Of a stretch of DNA of 64,000 nucleotides, positions 6,852 through 15,102 are shown in pieces. The notes under the pieces were generated by a model. That model had not been told where the DNA came from. It did no database searches and was given only the letters and a program-made list of their open reading frames with translations. The position numbers and the translations under genes were made by a program. Source of the stretch: Aquisalimonas sp. 2447 (GTDB lineage Bacteria; Pseudomonadota; Gammaproteobacteria; Nitrococcales; Aquisalimonadaceae); contig NZ_CP050695.1 of the NCBI RefSeq assembly GCF_012044895.1, positions 2,634,501-2,698,500 of the forward strand, written 5' to 3'. The stretch's first letter is position 1; every line of letters starts with the position of its first letter.

Positions 6852-8296
6852 TCACTTCGGGCCTCGGCAGGAGGAGTGCGTGACTCCGCGATGCGGACCG
6901 TGAGCTGACGCCCTGCTTCCGCCGCCCATGCTTCGATTCGGGCCTTGAGGGCGCGTTGTGCATGCGCTTCGCCGTGGACCAGGTGGATGGTGTGCGGCGG
7001 GCGGCGCATGCGGCGGACGAAGCGCAGGAGGCCGGCCTGGTCGGCGTGGGCGGAGTAGCCGCGGATGGTGTCCACGCGGGCGCGGATGGTGTGGCGTTCG
7101 CCGTCCAGTTCCACCCAGCCGCCACCGGGGCCGTACTGCTGGATGGCGCGGCCGGGGGTGCCGGCGGCCTGGTAGCCGACGAACAGCACGCAATGGCGTT
7201 CGTCCCCGAGCATGCGCTTGAGGTAGTTGACGACGCGGCCGCCGGCGGCCATGCCGCTTGCGGCGATGACCACCGCCGGGCGGCCGGTGCGGGCCAGGTA
7301 GTCGACGGTCTGCAGGTGTTCATCGTGGTCGTCGACGGTGTAGAGGTTGTCGAAGTCCAGCGGGTGGCGGCCGGCGCGCAGGCGCTTGTGGGCCTCGGCG
7401 TCCCAGTAGGGCTTGAGGTCGCGGTAGACCCGGGTGAAGCGGGCGGCCAGGGGCGAGTCGACGATGATCTCCAGGTTGGGCCAGTCGGTAGAGTCTGTGC
7501 CGGGTGTTCCGCTGTGGACCAGCCCTTCCAGCTCGTAGAGCAGCTCCTGGGTGCGGCCGATGGAGAACGCGGGGATGATGACGGTGCCGCGGTTCTCGAG
7601 GGCGCGGTCGATGGCGGCCTTGAGCCGTTTACGGCGATCATGCCGCCCCTCATGGTTGCGGTCCCCGTAGGTGCTCTCCAGGACGAGGCGGTCGGCACGG
7701 TGCGGGGGGTTCGGTGCCGTCAACAGCGGCGCGTGCGGGGCGCCCAGGTCGCCGGAGAACACGATGCGCTCCCCTGCCCCGCTCGCCACATCTTGGACGT
7801 CAACTTCCACGTAGGCCGAGCCGAGGATGTGCCCGGCGCGCTGGAGCCGGATGCGGACGCGGTGACGATCATCATCGACCAGGGTATGCCAGTCCCGGTA
7901 GTCCAGCGGCACCAGGCGCTGTTCCACCTCGGCGAGGAAACGCTGGATCATGCGCTCGTCGCGGGTGAAGCCGATTTTCAGGGCGTCCTCGATGACCAGC
8001 GGCAGCAGCCGCGCGGAGGGCACGGAGCAGAGGATCGGCCCCTGGTAGCCGGCGGCCAGCAGATAAGGCAACCGGCCGATGTGGTCGATGTGCACGTGGG
8101 TGACGATCAGCGCCAGGAGATCGGCCACGGGGAAGTCGACATGGTGCTGCTCGAGGTGGTCGTCCTCGATGGTGTCCTCGCCCTGGAACAGGCCGCAGTC
8201 CACCAGAAGGGCGCGGTCCGTGGCGATCTGCAGGCGGTGGCAGCTTCCGGTGACGCCATCGGCGCCGCCGTGATGGGTGATGATGGCGTGGTCCAT
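6842..8296 (-). CDS. MBL-fold beta-CASP RNA metallo-hydrolase
   Basis: A 484-residue protein of the YSH1/CPSF73-like family. Visible metal motifs are HVHIDH at residues 67-72, the GHILGSAYVEV strand, FSGDLG, and the beta-CASP elements VIAASGMAAGGR, YSAHADQAG and LVHGE. Such proteins are endo- or 5'-exoribonucleases acting on structured RNA. The protein is full length with a normal start. No partner gene is obvious; neighbours are TA modules and repeats. The substrate is not predictable. The C-terminal 20 residues overlap a REP-like palindrome. Confidence 0.9.
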   Translation of the reverse strand: MDHAIITHHGGADGVTGSCHRLQIATDRALLVDCGLFQGEDTIEDDHLEQHHVDFPVADLLALIVTHVHIDHIGRLPYLLAAGYQGPILCSVPSARLLPLVIEDALKIGFTRDERMIQRFLAEVEQRLVPLDYRDWHTLVDDDRHRVRIRLQRAGHILGSAYVEVDVQDVASGAGERIVFSGDLGAPHAPLLTAPNPPHRADRLVLESTYGDRNHEGRHDRRKRLKAAIDRALENRGTVIIPAFSIGRTQELLYELEGLVHSGTPGTDSTDWPNLEIIVDSPLAARFTRVYRDLKPYWDAEAHKRLRAGRHPLDFDNLYTVDDHDEHLQTVDYLARTGRPAVVIAASGMAAGGRVVNYLKRMLGDERHCVLFVGYQAAGTPGRAIQQYGPGGGWVELDGERHTIRARVDTIRGYSAHADQAGLLRFVRRMRRPPHTIHLVHGEAHAQRALKARIEAWAAEAGRQLTVRIAESRTPPAEARSDRG

Positions 8297-8388
8297 TCCC
8301 TGGTCCTCGGTCGTTCGTTGTAAGTTCGATAGTGTATCGGCAGCGTCATGACAGCAACACTCGGCGAACCAACTCGTCGAGCGAACTC

Positions 8389-8478
8389 GTAGGGCGGACC
8401 TTCAGGTCCGCCTATGGGGCTTCGATAAGCCAACTTGGCTAGCATGTCTCTAACGGCGGACCTGAAGGTCCGCCCTAC
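8389..8478. repeat. Composite REP-B element (two facing palindromes)
   Basis: The element starts GTAGGGCGGACCTTCAGGTC and ends with its mirror, finishing ...GGTCCGCCCTAC. About 40 bases separate the arms, including gcttcgataagcc and a gcatgtctctaac-like stretch. Each arm is itself a hairpin (GGCGGACC/GGTCCGCC). The same layout recurs at 18422-18525 and at both group II intron sites. Confidence 0.85.
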
Positions 8479-8551
8479 AGGTCCGTCCTGCGCGCTACGC
8501 TCGTTCCGCGGGGTTGCCGCCGCGGGCTGCATGTCGACGGGAGGCGGCCCT

Positions 8552-8944
8552 TCAGGTCCGCTGAGCAGGCCGGAAGGGGCGCAGCGCCAGCCCCGGGAGC
8601 TGTCTGTAGTGTTTGACGTTCCCGGTAATCAGCTCGCGCCCCGTCTCCATGGCGGTAGCGGCGATAAGGGCATCCGCCAGTTGCAGGGAGTCGGCCAGGG
8701 CATGCTCTTCCATGAGAAAGCTCGCGCGGGCCGATATGGCCTCGCTGACGTGGATGATATCCGCGTGCCAGTACTGGAAGGCCTGCCGAAGCTGTCGGAG
8801 TTCCTTTTTGTCGCGCAGCCCCTGCAGGAGTTCCATATAGCTTACTGCGGAGATCGCAAACCCCCGGGCACCGTCCAGCAACTTGGCGGCCCTGTGATCT
8901 CCTCGCAGGTTCCAGATCACGACATCCGTGTCCACCAGGATCAT
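8552..8944 (-). CDS. vapC: VapC-family PIN toxin
   Basis: A 130-residue PIN toxin of the classical VapC type: MILVDTDVVIW (Asp5), SYMELLQG (Glu38), LADALIAATA (Asp91) and LITGNVKHY (Thr107, Asn109). These residues form the metal site of an endoribonuclease. The start codon overlaps the antitoxin stop by four bases. It differs from the two other PIN toxins in the island, which have the DTHLLLW pattern, so this module was acquired separately. Confidence 0.93.
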   Translation of the reverse strand: MILVDTDVVIWNLRGDHRAAKLLDGARGFAISAVSYMELLQGLRDKKELRQLRQAFQYWHADIIHVSEAISARASFLMEEHALADSLQLADALIAATAMETGRELITGNVKHYRQLPGLALRPFRPAQRT

Positions 8945-9183
8945 GGCAGTTGCCTCCCTTTGCGCATGTCTCTGACCTGCTGCCCGACGTCCTCTTCCCG
9001 GTCGGCCCACAGACCGAACGCAGGGTTGATGCCGTTGCCAGCTTGCTCGGCGGCAGGCTGCTGCCAACCCTGCAGCACCGCGCGGCGCTTTCCGCGATAG
9101 GTGATGTATACGGTTTCACCGCGATCAGCGGCTGCCAGGATTTCGGCCGTGTGAAGGCGGAGGTCTTTGGTGGTGGCTTCCAT
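8941..9183 (-). CDS. Phd/YefM-like antitoxin
   Basis: An 80-residue protein beginning MEATTKDLRLHTAEILAAAD, followed by GETVYITYRGKRRAVLQ, the Phd-type DNA-binding fold, and a C-terminal toxin-binding segment. It is cotranscribed with the VapC gene through a four-base overlap. The family call rests on the DLR-x-x-TAEIL and GKRRAVL patterns. Confidence 0.88.
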   Translation of the reverse strand: MEATTKDLRLHTAEILAAADRGETVYITYRGKRRAVLQGWQQPAAEQAGNGINPAFGLWADREEDVGQQVRDMRKGRQLP

Positions 9184-9201
9184 GTTGGCGCCCGTCGTTA
9201 C

Positions 9202-9220
9202 ACTTTATGGTGAAACTTTA
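9202..9220. promoter_or_regulatory. Direct ACTTTA repeats upstream of antitoxin, possible operator
   Basis: Two ACTTTA copies 13 bases apart lie just upstream of the antitoxin start. They could be an autoregulatory site. Support is limited to position and repetition. Confidence 0.3.
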
Positions 9221-9285
9221 GATGATCGAGGCGGGAGTGTCGAGGCCTGGGCGGCGCCCTTGGGCGAGCGGCTTTTGGGCCGCAC

Positions 9286-9303
9286 GGTGCATCAAGATGC
9301 ACC
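9286..9303. repeat. REP-A palindrome
   Basis: GGTGCATCAAGATGCACC is a perfect hairpin with eight-base arms and a two-base centre. A lone copy upstream of the first intron site. Confidence 0.85.
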
Positions 9304-9351
9304 CTGACTACCGGTGCCGGGGATCCGGCTGTGCGGCATTTGTTGAGCCCT

Positions 9352-9425
9352 GTAGGGCGGACCTTCAGGTCCGCCGTTGCCTAGCATGCATACCACTTCG
9401 GCTCATCGAGGCCCCATCGGCGGAC
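9352..9425. repeat. REP-B composite, left part, interrupted by group II intron
   Basis: The first palindrome GTAGGGCGGACCTTCAGGTC... is complete, followed by the usual spacer and the first bases of the facing arm (ggcggac). The rest of that arm resumes at 11418-11434, on the other side of the intron. Confidence 0.85.
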
Positions 9426-11417
9426 GTCGGGTAGGCCGGCCGGTTACCCGGCCGGCCCCCCACAGATCCACTCGTGCGGGTTTCCCGCAAGTGGCTCCTC
9501 GTGTGAGTGGCTTCGCTACGTGGCGCAGATCCTGGCCCGGGCGAGCGGGTAACACTCCAGGAACCGGGAGAACTCCGACCACGGGATCGCCGCCTTCTGC
9601 GAGCGCCGCGACAGCCATCGGTGCCAGGAGCGCATCGCCTGGGAGCGGACCTGGTCGATCGCTGCAAAGTTACCACGCACGCCGAAGTAGGCGTAGTGGC
9701 CCCGGAGTCTGCGGTTCAGGGCTTGCCACTGCTCAACCACGGGGTGATGCCGCATCACACAGCACCAACGATCGATTGCATGCATGGCCCGGCGCAGCCG
9801 ATCCCGCGCCGTCTTGCGCTTGACCACCCAGCGCCCTCGCCTCGACCGCCCCCAGTAGTGGGTGAAGCCGAGAAAATCGAAGGTCTCCGGGTGCGGTCCT
9901 CCGCCCGATCCGGGCCGGTCGAACCGCACAACCCGGGTCTTCTCCGGGTGGAGTTCCAGCCCGTAGCGCGCAAAACGCTTGGGCAGCACCTCCATCACCC
10001 GCCGGGCATCGCTCTCGCAGGCGAACACCAGCAGCGCATCGTCGGCAAAACGCACCAGGTGCGCCTCACCGCGCAACCGGGGCCGGACACTGTCCTCGAA
10101 CCACGTATCCAGCACCTCGTGGAGGAAAATGTTGGCGAGCATCGGCGAGATCACCCCGCCCTGCGGGTGCCCCGCCAGGCTGGCGCCACTGCCCTTCCTC
10201 CAGCACGCCGGCGTTCAACCATTTGCCGATCAACCGAACCAGCACGCCGTCACGTACCCGCCGACGCAGCACCTCCCGCAACAGACCATGGTCGACCCGG
10301 TCAAAGAACTTGCGCACGTCAAGATCAATCACCCAGCCACCGCCCATCGCCATCAACGGCCGCCAGACCGCCTGCAGCGCCTGGTGCGCCGAGCGTCCCG
10401 GCGGAAGCCGTACGAGCCCTCGTGGAACTCCGGCTCGTAGACCGCCTCCAGCACCATCGCCACCGCCCGCTGGAGCACCTTGTCCTCAAACGTCGGAATG
10501 CCGAGCGCTCGGCGCTCGCTCCCGTCACCCTTGGGGATCGAGGTGCCCCGCACCGGCGGCGCCCGGTACGCCCCGGACTTCGCCCGCTCCAGCAGCGAGC
10601 TCAGGTTCGCCTCAAGCTCCTCGCCGTAGGCGGCACCCGTGCGACCATCAACGCCCGGCGCCCCGTCCTTGCGCGTGCGTCGATACGCCTCACGCAACCA
10701 CGCCTCGTCAATGTGATGGGCCAACGTCAAAAGCGGCCTGTCCGGAAGACGCCGCGCCAGATCCGCTATCTGTTGGCATCGCGTTGAGATGAGATCAGAG
10801 TCCAATGCCTCCGCCATCGGTCCCTCCAACAGCTCCACTCACACGGTCTCCCCTTCCCCTTCACCGGGTCCGCTGGGGCGCGTTCCCCGGCTGCTCCGGT
10901 ACTATGGGAGACTCCGACTGCCTGCCGCCCGTCTGGCACCGCTCTGGCTGTCCTCGCAGCACCATACCGCCGCAGCGCCCTCAGCCTTCGCTCCAGCAGC
11001 AGGAGGACGCTCCCACCACTGGCCCGGACTGCGGATCAGCGGTCGCCCGCACCGTCTACTTCTTAGGCGGAGACGACAGGCCCTCCCAGGTTCCTGGGGG
11101 ACCCCAATGTGCCCATGCCCCGCTCTCGGACCCCGGCGGGCACACCACACCAGGCCTCTACAGTGCAGCGTTACTGCCTTCCGGTCTTCAGACACCGTCG
11201 GCACCCACAATGTCGCGGATTTCGGGGCTCAATCACGCAGCCTGGACACTCGCTGTCTACGCTTCACCACAGCAGTTACCCACTGCAGCGCAAGACTCGC
11301 TTCCGGCTGGTGGCCAACCTCTACCGGGCGGGCTCAACGGCCCGCTGGGTCCCTCTCGCAATTTCATGGCCGCCTCCATGCCACCAATCCCAAGCGACCA
11401 GGCTTCGCCTGGCGCTC
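9426..11417 (-). mobile_element. Group II intron, copy 1 (reverse transcriptase frameshifted)
   Basis: The element reads on the minus strand. Its 5' end is GAGCGCCAGG and its 3' end is CCCGAC, close to the GUGYG...AY consensus. A domain V-like hairpin of 33 bases lies at 9465-9497, with the AGC triad, a GAAA tetraloop and a CG bulge. A GGCCGGCC-armed domain VI with an unpaired A follows it. Joining the flanks restores GTAGGGCGGACC TTCAG|GTCCGCCG exactly, which fixes both boundaries. The intron lies 33 bases past the rfaH stop. It is 1992 bases long, three fewer than copy 2. Confidence 0.85.
9516..10838 (-). pseudogene. Group II intron reverse transcriptase/maturase, three frameshifts
   Basis: The sequence matches the intact gene at 24125-25450 except for three single-base losses in G/C runs, near 10165, 10176 and 10400. 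One further substitution adjoins the second loss. Reading in three frames recovers the full maturase: the IPKGDG region, the RT core with FADD, and the C-terminal maturase region. The breaks fall between GSYGFR and GTPQGG, so no active enzyme is expected. Homopolymer sequencing error is an alternative explanation for all three losses. Confidence 0.85.
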
Positions 11418-11434
11418 CTGAAGGTCCGCCCTAC
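11418..11434. repeat. REP-B arm, distal part after intron copy 1
   Basis: ctgaaggtccgccctac completes the palindrome begun at 9419-9425. It abuts the 3' end of the rfaH gene region. Confidence 0.85.
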
Positions 11435-11450
11435 GGATCTGCTCTGGGGG

Positions 11451-11954
11451 TCAGGTGCGGTCGATGGCGTGTTCGGAAAGGGTGATGCGCTGGGACTGGT
11501 GCATGATGTCCAGGAGCACGACGACGCGCTCTTCACCGCTGCGGGCCTGGAACAGGGCCTCGTGGCCGGCGAAGGGGCCCTGGGTGATGCGCACACGCTG
11601 GTTCGGAGTGTAATCGGTGTTGGTGGTGAGATCCACACAGCCGCTTTCCGGGTCGATCTGGGCCTGGATGGTCTCGACCACGGAGAGCGGCACGGGCACG
11701 GGATAGGTGCCGAAGCGCACCAGGCCCAGCACGCCGCGGGTGGAGCGAATGGGCGCCCAGTTCTCGTTGACGTCGTCCAGGTCCACGAACAGGTAGCGCG
11801 GGAACAGGGATTCGGTGACGGTGGTCATGCGACCGCCACGGCGCCGGCGCTGGCGGACCATGGGCCGGAAGACGCTGAAACCCTGGTTCTGCAGGTTCTG
11901 CTCGGCCCGGGCATCCTCGTTGGCCTTGCATTGGACGGCGTACCAGTGCCGCAT
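11451..11954 (-). CDS. rfaH: RfaH-like NusG-family transcription antiterminator
   Basis: A 167-residue NusG paralogue. The N-terminal NGN domain reads MRHWYAVQCKANEDARAEQN and continues through FPRYLFVDLDD to GLVRFG; the C-terminal KOW-type domain contains QRVRITQGPFAGHEALF. RfaH is recruited at ops sites and prevents Rho-dependent termination of long envelope or toxin operons while coupling ribosomes. The ATG with AGGAGG upstream was chosen over an earlier start. A basic RQRRRRGG loop lies before the dimer-facing strand. No ops element was found in the window. Confidence 0.88.
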   Translation of the reverse strand: MRHWYAVQCKANEDARAEQNLQNQGFSVFRPMVRQRRRRGGRMTTVTESLFPRYLFVDLDDVNENWAPIRSTRGVLGLVRFGTYPVPVPLSVVETIQAQIDPESGCVDLTTNTDYTPNQRVRITQGPFAGHEALFQARSGEERVVVLLDIMHQSQRITLSEHAIDRT

Positions 11955-11995
11955 GGGGCCTCCTGCGCCTTGGAGTTGCATTCCTGGCTGATCAC

Positions 11996-12109
11996 GGCGG
12001 ACCTGAAGGTCCGCCCTACGGTGCTGTGAGCGCTGTTGGGCAGTTTACCAAATGAAGACCAATGGCAGGGCGCATCTGTAGGGCTGTAGGGCGGACCTTC
12101 AGGTCCGCC
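11996..12109. repeat. Two REP-B palindromes in diverging orientation
   Basis: One REP-B unit (ggcggacctgaaggtccgcc with ctac tail) and a second (gtagggcggaccttcaggtc type) lie about 65 bases apart, with tails facing each other rather than outward. They sit in the 396-base gene-free gap upstream of rfaH. The gap contains only these repeats and the REP-A pair that follows. Confidence 0.85.
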
Positions 12110-12198
12110 GCCTCCATACATGCAAACCAAGGCGGCTTATCGAAGCCCTGAATTTTGTCGGATTCGAGAGCGGCGGCCGCTCCGGGCGTGGGTTTGAT

Positions 12199-12267
12199 GG
12201 TGCATCAAGATGCACCCTACGCCCACTGGCCGGGCCCGGGGGAACGTAGGGTGCATCTTGATGCACC
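12199..12267. repeat. REP-A pair, tails facing inward
   Basis: Two copies of the GGTGCATCAAGATGCACC hairpin with CCTAC/GTAGG tails pointing towards each other, about 25 bases apart. This is opposite to the composite form at 16.2 and 19 kb. They lie in the gap downstream of hslR. Confidence 0.85.
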
Positions 12268-12350
12268 TTCCGGGGCCCGATTTCCCCGCGGGGGAGGAAT
12301 CGGAGGCGGCGCGGTTCACCGGGATGCGCCCGGCGGCACGCCGCCCGCCG

Positions 12351-12737
12351 CTAGTCGCCGCGCTTGAACCGGGCGAGGTGCTTGCGGTCGTGCTTGTCGG
12401 GGCGCTGTTTCGGCTGGGGGAAGGCGGCGTTCTGGGCGCGGATCTGTTCGCGGGTCTCTTCCCGGCGGGCGATGCTCTCGGGGGTTTCCTCGTAGAGGCT
12501 CTCGGCCACCTTTGCGGGACCGCGTTTCTCCGAGAGATCGCGCACGATGATGTGGAACTCGTAGGCGTCCTTGCGGACGCGCAGCTCATCCCCGGGACGC
12601 ACGGTCTTGGCCGGCTTCGCGCGGGTGTCGTTCAGCTCCACCTTGCCGCCCTGGATGGCCTCGGTGGCCAGGCGGCGGGTCTTGAAGAACCGCGCCGCCC
12701 AGAGCCATTTGTCCACGCGGACACCTTCGTCACTCAT
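12351..12737 (-). CDS. hslR: Hsp15, ribosome-associated S4-domain protein
   Basis: A 128-residue protein with the S4 RNA-binding domain at the N-terminus (VRVDKWLWAARFFKTRRLAT, then GGKVELND and PGDELRV) and a basic C-terminal tail. Hsp15 binds 50S subunits carrying stranded peptidyl-tRNA and helps recycle them after heat stress. It overlaps the CBS gene upstream by four bases, so the two share a transcript. Confidence 0.9.
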   Translation of the reverse strand: MSDEGVRVDKWLWAARFFKTRRLATEAIQGGKVELNDTRAKPAKTVRPGDELRVRKDAYEFHIIVRDLSEKRGPAKVAESLYEETPESIARREETREQIRAQNAAFPQPKQRPDKHDRKHLARFKRGD

Positions 12738-13195
12738 GCATCAACGCGAGGTTGTACCCCGTATCCGCCGTAGATGTAGTCGGTGAGTTCGGCGATGCGG
12801 TGCTCCTGGCCGTCCACCACGGCGCCGATGAGATCGCGCACGGAGACCATGCCGATCAGGGTGTCACCGTCCATGACGGGCAGATGCCGGCAGTTGCGGG
12901 TGTTCACCAGCACCATGGCGTGCTGCACGGTATCCGTGGGCTTGATTACCACCACGTCGCTGGTCATGACCTCGGCCACGGGTGTCTCGTCGGCGTTGCG
13001 GTGGCTCTCAACCACGCGCCGCAGCACGTCGCGCTCGGTAAAGATGCCTGCCAGATGGCCTTTGTCCATCACGGCAACCGCGCCCACGCGGGCCTGGTTC
13101 ATCGTCCGCACCGCGTCGGCAACGGTGGCATCGCGCTCGACGGTGTGCAGGTCGCCCGGCCGCTTCTCCAGCAGCTTGCTTACCGGCTGATCCAT
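12734..13195 (-). CDS. CBS-domain pair protein
   Basis: A 153-residue protein made of two CBS modules. The first has DATVADAVRTMNQARVGAVAVMD and GIFTERDVLR; the second has VIKPTDTVQHAMVLVNTR, RHLPVMDG and GMVSVRDL. Such stand-alone pairs bind adenine nucleotides and regulate partners. The ATG of MDQPVSK is preceded by GGGGGAGA. Its stop overlaps the hslR start. No partner domain is fused, so the regulated protein is unknown. Confidence 0.9.
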   Translation of the reverse strand: MDQPVSKLLEKRPGDLHTVERDATVADAVRTMNQARVGAVAVMDKGHLAGIFTERDVLRRVVESHRNADETPVAEVMTSDVVVIKPTDTVQHAMVLVNTRNCRHLPVMDGDTLIGMVSVRDLIGAVVDGQEHRIAELTDYIYGGYGVQPRVDA

Positions 13196-13214
13196 GCGAA
13201 TCTCCCCCTTGTTC

Positions 13215-13700
13215 TTAATCGTTGTGCAGCGGTTGCTGCGCCACAATGATGCCGTCTTCGTCGGCGTAGAGATAGGACCCCGCGCGGACGGTGATGCCGG
13301 CAAAGGTCACGGACGCGTCCCGCTCCCCCTCCCCTTTCTTGACACTCTTGAGGGGGTGGGTGTTCAGCGCCTTGACGCCGATATCCATGTCGGCAAGGTC
13401 GGCGGAGTCACGGATACAGCCATAGACCACGATGCCTGTCCAGCCGTTCTGGCGGCCCATCTCGGCGAGGTTGTCCCCCAGCAGGGCGCAGCGCATGGAG
13501 CCACCGCCGTCCACCACCAGGACGCGGCCTTCGCCCGGCTCTTCCAGCGCGGCGCGGACCAGCGAGTTGTCCTCGAACACCTTGACGGTGCTGATGGGGC
13601 CGTGGAACTGGCGGCGACCGCCGAAATCCCGGAACAGTGGCGTGGCGATGGCCAGGTGATCGGAGTGGTCGTCGCAGAGGTCGGTTGTCTTCAGGCTCAT
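13215..13700 (-). CDS. rraA: RraA-like protein (RNase E regulator or HMG/CHA aldolase family)
   Basis: A 161-residue RraA-fold protein: TTDLCDDHSD at the N-terminus, GGGSMRCALLGDNLAEMGRQNGW in the middle, then GCIRDSADL and a C-terminal DEDGIIVA. RraA binds RNase E and lowers mRNA decay; relatives with the G-x20-R-D-x2-D motif are class II aldolases. The Arg-Asp pair is present here (CIRD), so aldolase-type metal binding is also possible. It is divergent from the phosphoribulokinase-like gene. Confidence 0.85.
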   Translation of the reverse strand: MSLKTTDLCDDHSDHLAIATPLFRDFGGRRQFHGPISTVKVFEDNSLVRAALEEPGEGRVLVVDGGGSMRCALLGDNLAEMGRQNGWTGIVVYGCIRDSADLADMDIGVKALNTHPLKSVKKGEGERDASVTFAGITVRAGSYLYADEDGIIVAQQPLHND

Positions 13701-13823
13701 GGAACTCCTCGAGATGCGTTATTCTGGGAAAGTTACCAAAGGTAAGAAACCTGCGGTGAAATGTCACCCCGCGTGCGGGACGGGAGCGTCCGCACCACCG
13801 TCCAGGCGAGGAGTATCACCCCC

Positions 13824-14855
13824 ATGACCAGCACGCCACCCGACTACCAGCCGGACGCCCAGCCTCTGCGCGCGCAGCTGCAGTCGGCCCGGCGCCCTAT
13901 TCTGCTGGGCGTGGCGGGGGACAGCGGCAGCGGCAAGACCACCTATACCCATGGCATTCGCCGACTGCTGGGCAATGACATGGTCACTTCCATCCCGCTG
14001 GACGGCTACCACCGCGAGGACCGGGCCCAGCGCCGCCGCAGCGGCCGGCTGCCGCTGGACCCGGGCAACAATCACCTGGACCTGGTGGAAGAGCATCTGC
14101 GCTCCCTGCGCAAGGGCCGCCCGGTGGAGGTTCCGGTGTACAACCACCAGACGGGGTGCTTCGATGCACCGCAGATCGTGCGGCCGACGCCGGTGGTCAT
14201 CATCGAGGGGCTGCATGCACTCTACCAGCACCTGTTGCCGCACCTGGATTTCAGCCTGTATGTGGACACGGACCGGGAGGTGAAGTGGCGCTGGAAGTTC
14301 GAGCGGGATGTCTCCTACCGCGGCCATGACCCCGGCGAACTGGAGGACGAGATCCAGCGTCGCGAGGCAGCCTACAAGCAGTGGATCGATTTCCAGAAGA
14401 CCAGTGCCGATGTGGTGGTGAAAATCCACGAAAGTCAGCTGGCCCAGCTCGCTCACCAGAAGTACGCGGGTTCCGTGCCGGATAACTGCTACCACCTGGA
14501 GATCGTGCTGACGCCTTCGGATCTGCCCCTGCCGGCGCTGAACTTGCCGGTGAACCTCAATGCCGTCATGGATGCCGGCACCCGGCCGTTCATGCTCGCC
14601 GCCGTGCCCAGCAGCTACTGGGGCAAGCATGTGAACGTCACCCACATGGACGGCGTAATGCCCCTGGAGGCGATGCAGCGCATCGAGGAGGACATCATGC
14701 AGCTCACCGGCATTGCCGAGGATCTGGAGGCCTGCCTGGTCACGGAAGAGGCACAGAACTCCACCATGCGCTTTGCCCAGTCGCTGGTGGCGTGGCCGTT
14801 CCTCGGTCACGTGCGGGCCAAGCTCATGGAATGGCAGGCGGAAGACCTCCGGTAG
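13824..14855 (+). CDS. Phosphoribulokinase-like P-loop kinase
   Basis: A 343-residue member of the phosphoribulokinase/uridine kinase superfamily. The P-loop is GVAGDSGSGKTT at residues 29-40, followed by LDGYHREDR, PLDPGNNHLDLVEEHL, VPVYNHQTG and VVIIEGLHALY, the order seen in class II and archaeal-type phosphoribulokinases. A true enzyme phosphorylates ribulose 5-phosphate. The start follows GAGGAG. A RuBisCO-like gene lies 2.4 kb downstream on the same strand, but no genuine RuBisCO is in the window, so a role in the Calvin cycle cannot be claimed. Another sugar or nucleoside substrate is possible. Confidence 0.8.
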   Translation: MTSTPPDYQPDAQPLRAQLQSARRPILLGVAGDSGSGKTTYTHGIRRLLGNDMVTSIPLDGYHREDRAQRRRSGRLPLDPGNNHLDLVEEHLRSLRKGRPVEVPVYNHQTGCFDAPQIVRPTPVVIIEGLHALYQHLLPHLDFSLYVDTDREVKWRWKFERDVSYRGHDPGELEDEIQRREAAYKQWIDFQKTSADVVVKIHESQLAQLAHQKYAGSVPDNCYHLEIVLTPSDLPLPALNLPVNLNAVMDAGTRPFMLAAVPSSYWGKHVNVTHMDGVMPLEAMQRIEEDIMQLTGIAEDLEACLVTEEAQNSTMRFAQSLVAWPFLGHVRAKLMEWQAEDLR

Positions 14856-14868
14856 TGGACCGACGAAC

Positions 14869-15102
14869 ATGCGCTTGTTGATCGCCGTTGCCGTATCCGC
14901 CGTCATCGTGGGCCTGTACGTGTTCCTGCTCTACGCATTCGCCACCTGGATATGGCCGGTTCTGCCCGACTGGGCGATGCTGATCGCCTTTGTGCTGATT
15001 GCCGTATTCCTGGTGGGTTCGCCCATCATGGCGCTGCGGCACTACGGTCAGGTACGCTCGGCGGCCCGGAAAGCGCGTGGTGACGACGAGGACAAGGCAT
15101 GA
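14869..15102 (+). CDS. Small two-helix membrane protein
   Basis: A 77-residue protein with two hydrophobic segments (about residues 4-24 and 36-56), separated by a short loop with Trp and Pro, and a charged tail ending GDDEDKA. No family was recognised. It begins 13 bases after the phosphoribulokinase-like gene and overlaps the GGDEF-like gene by four bases, so all three are probably one operon. It may anchor or signal to the downstream protein; that is inference. Confidence 0.65.
   Translation: MRLLIAVAVSAVIVGLYVFLLYAFATWIWPVLPDWAMLIAFVLIAVFLVGSPIMALRHYGQVRSAARKARGDDEDKA

Noticed and set aside
6956-8323. Long open frame antisense to the metallo-hydrolase gene
   Set aside because: The minus-strand frame has clear family motifs; the plus frame is a low-complexity Val/Ala/Gly-rich shadow produced by high GC content.
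1-9200. Integron cassette array
   Set aside because: No attC-like sites and no integrase; genes are in operon pairs with their own promoters.
10789-11434. Open frames on the plus strand within intron copy 1, identical in copy 2
   Set aside because: They cover the 5' structural RNA domains of the intron; identity only reflects intron duplication.
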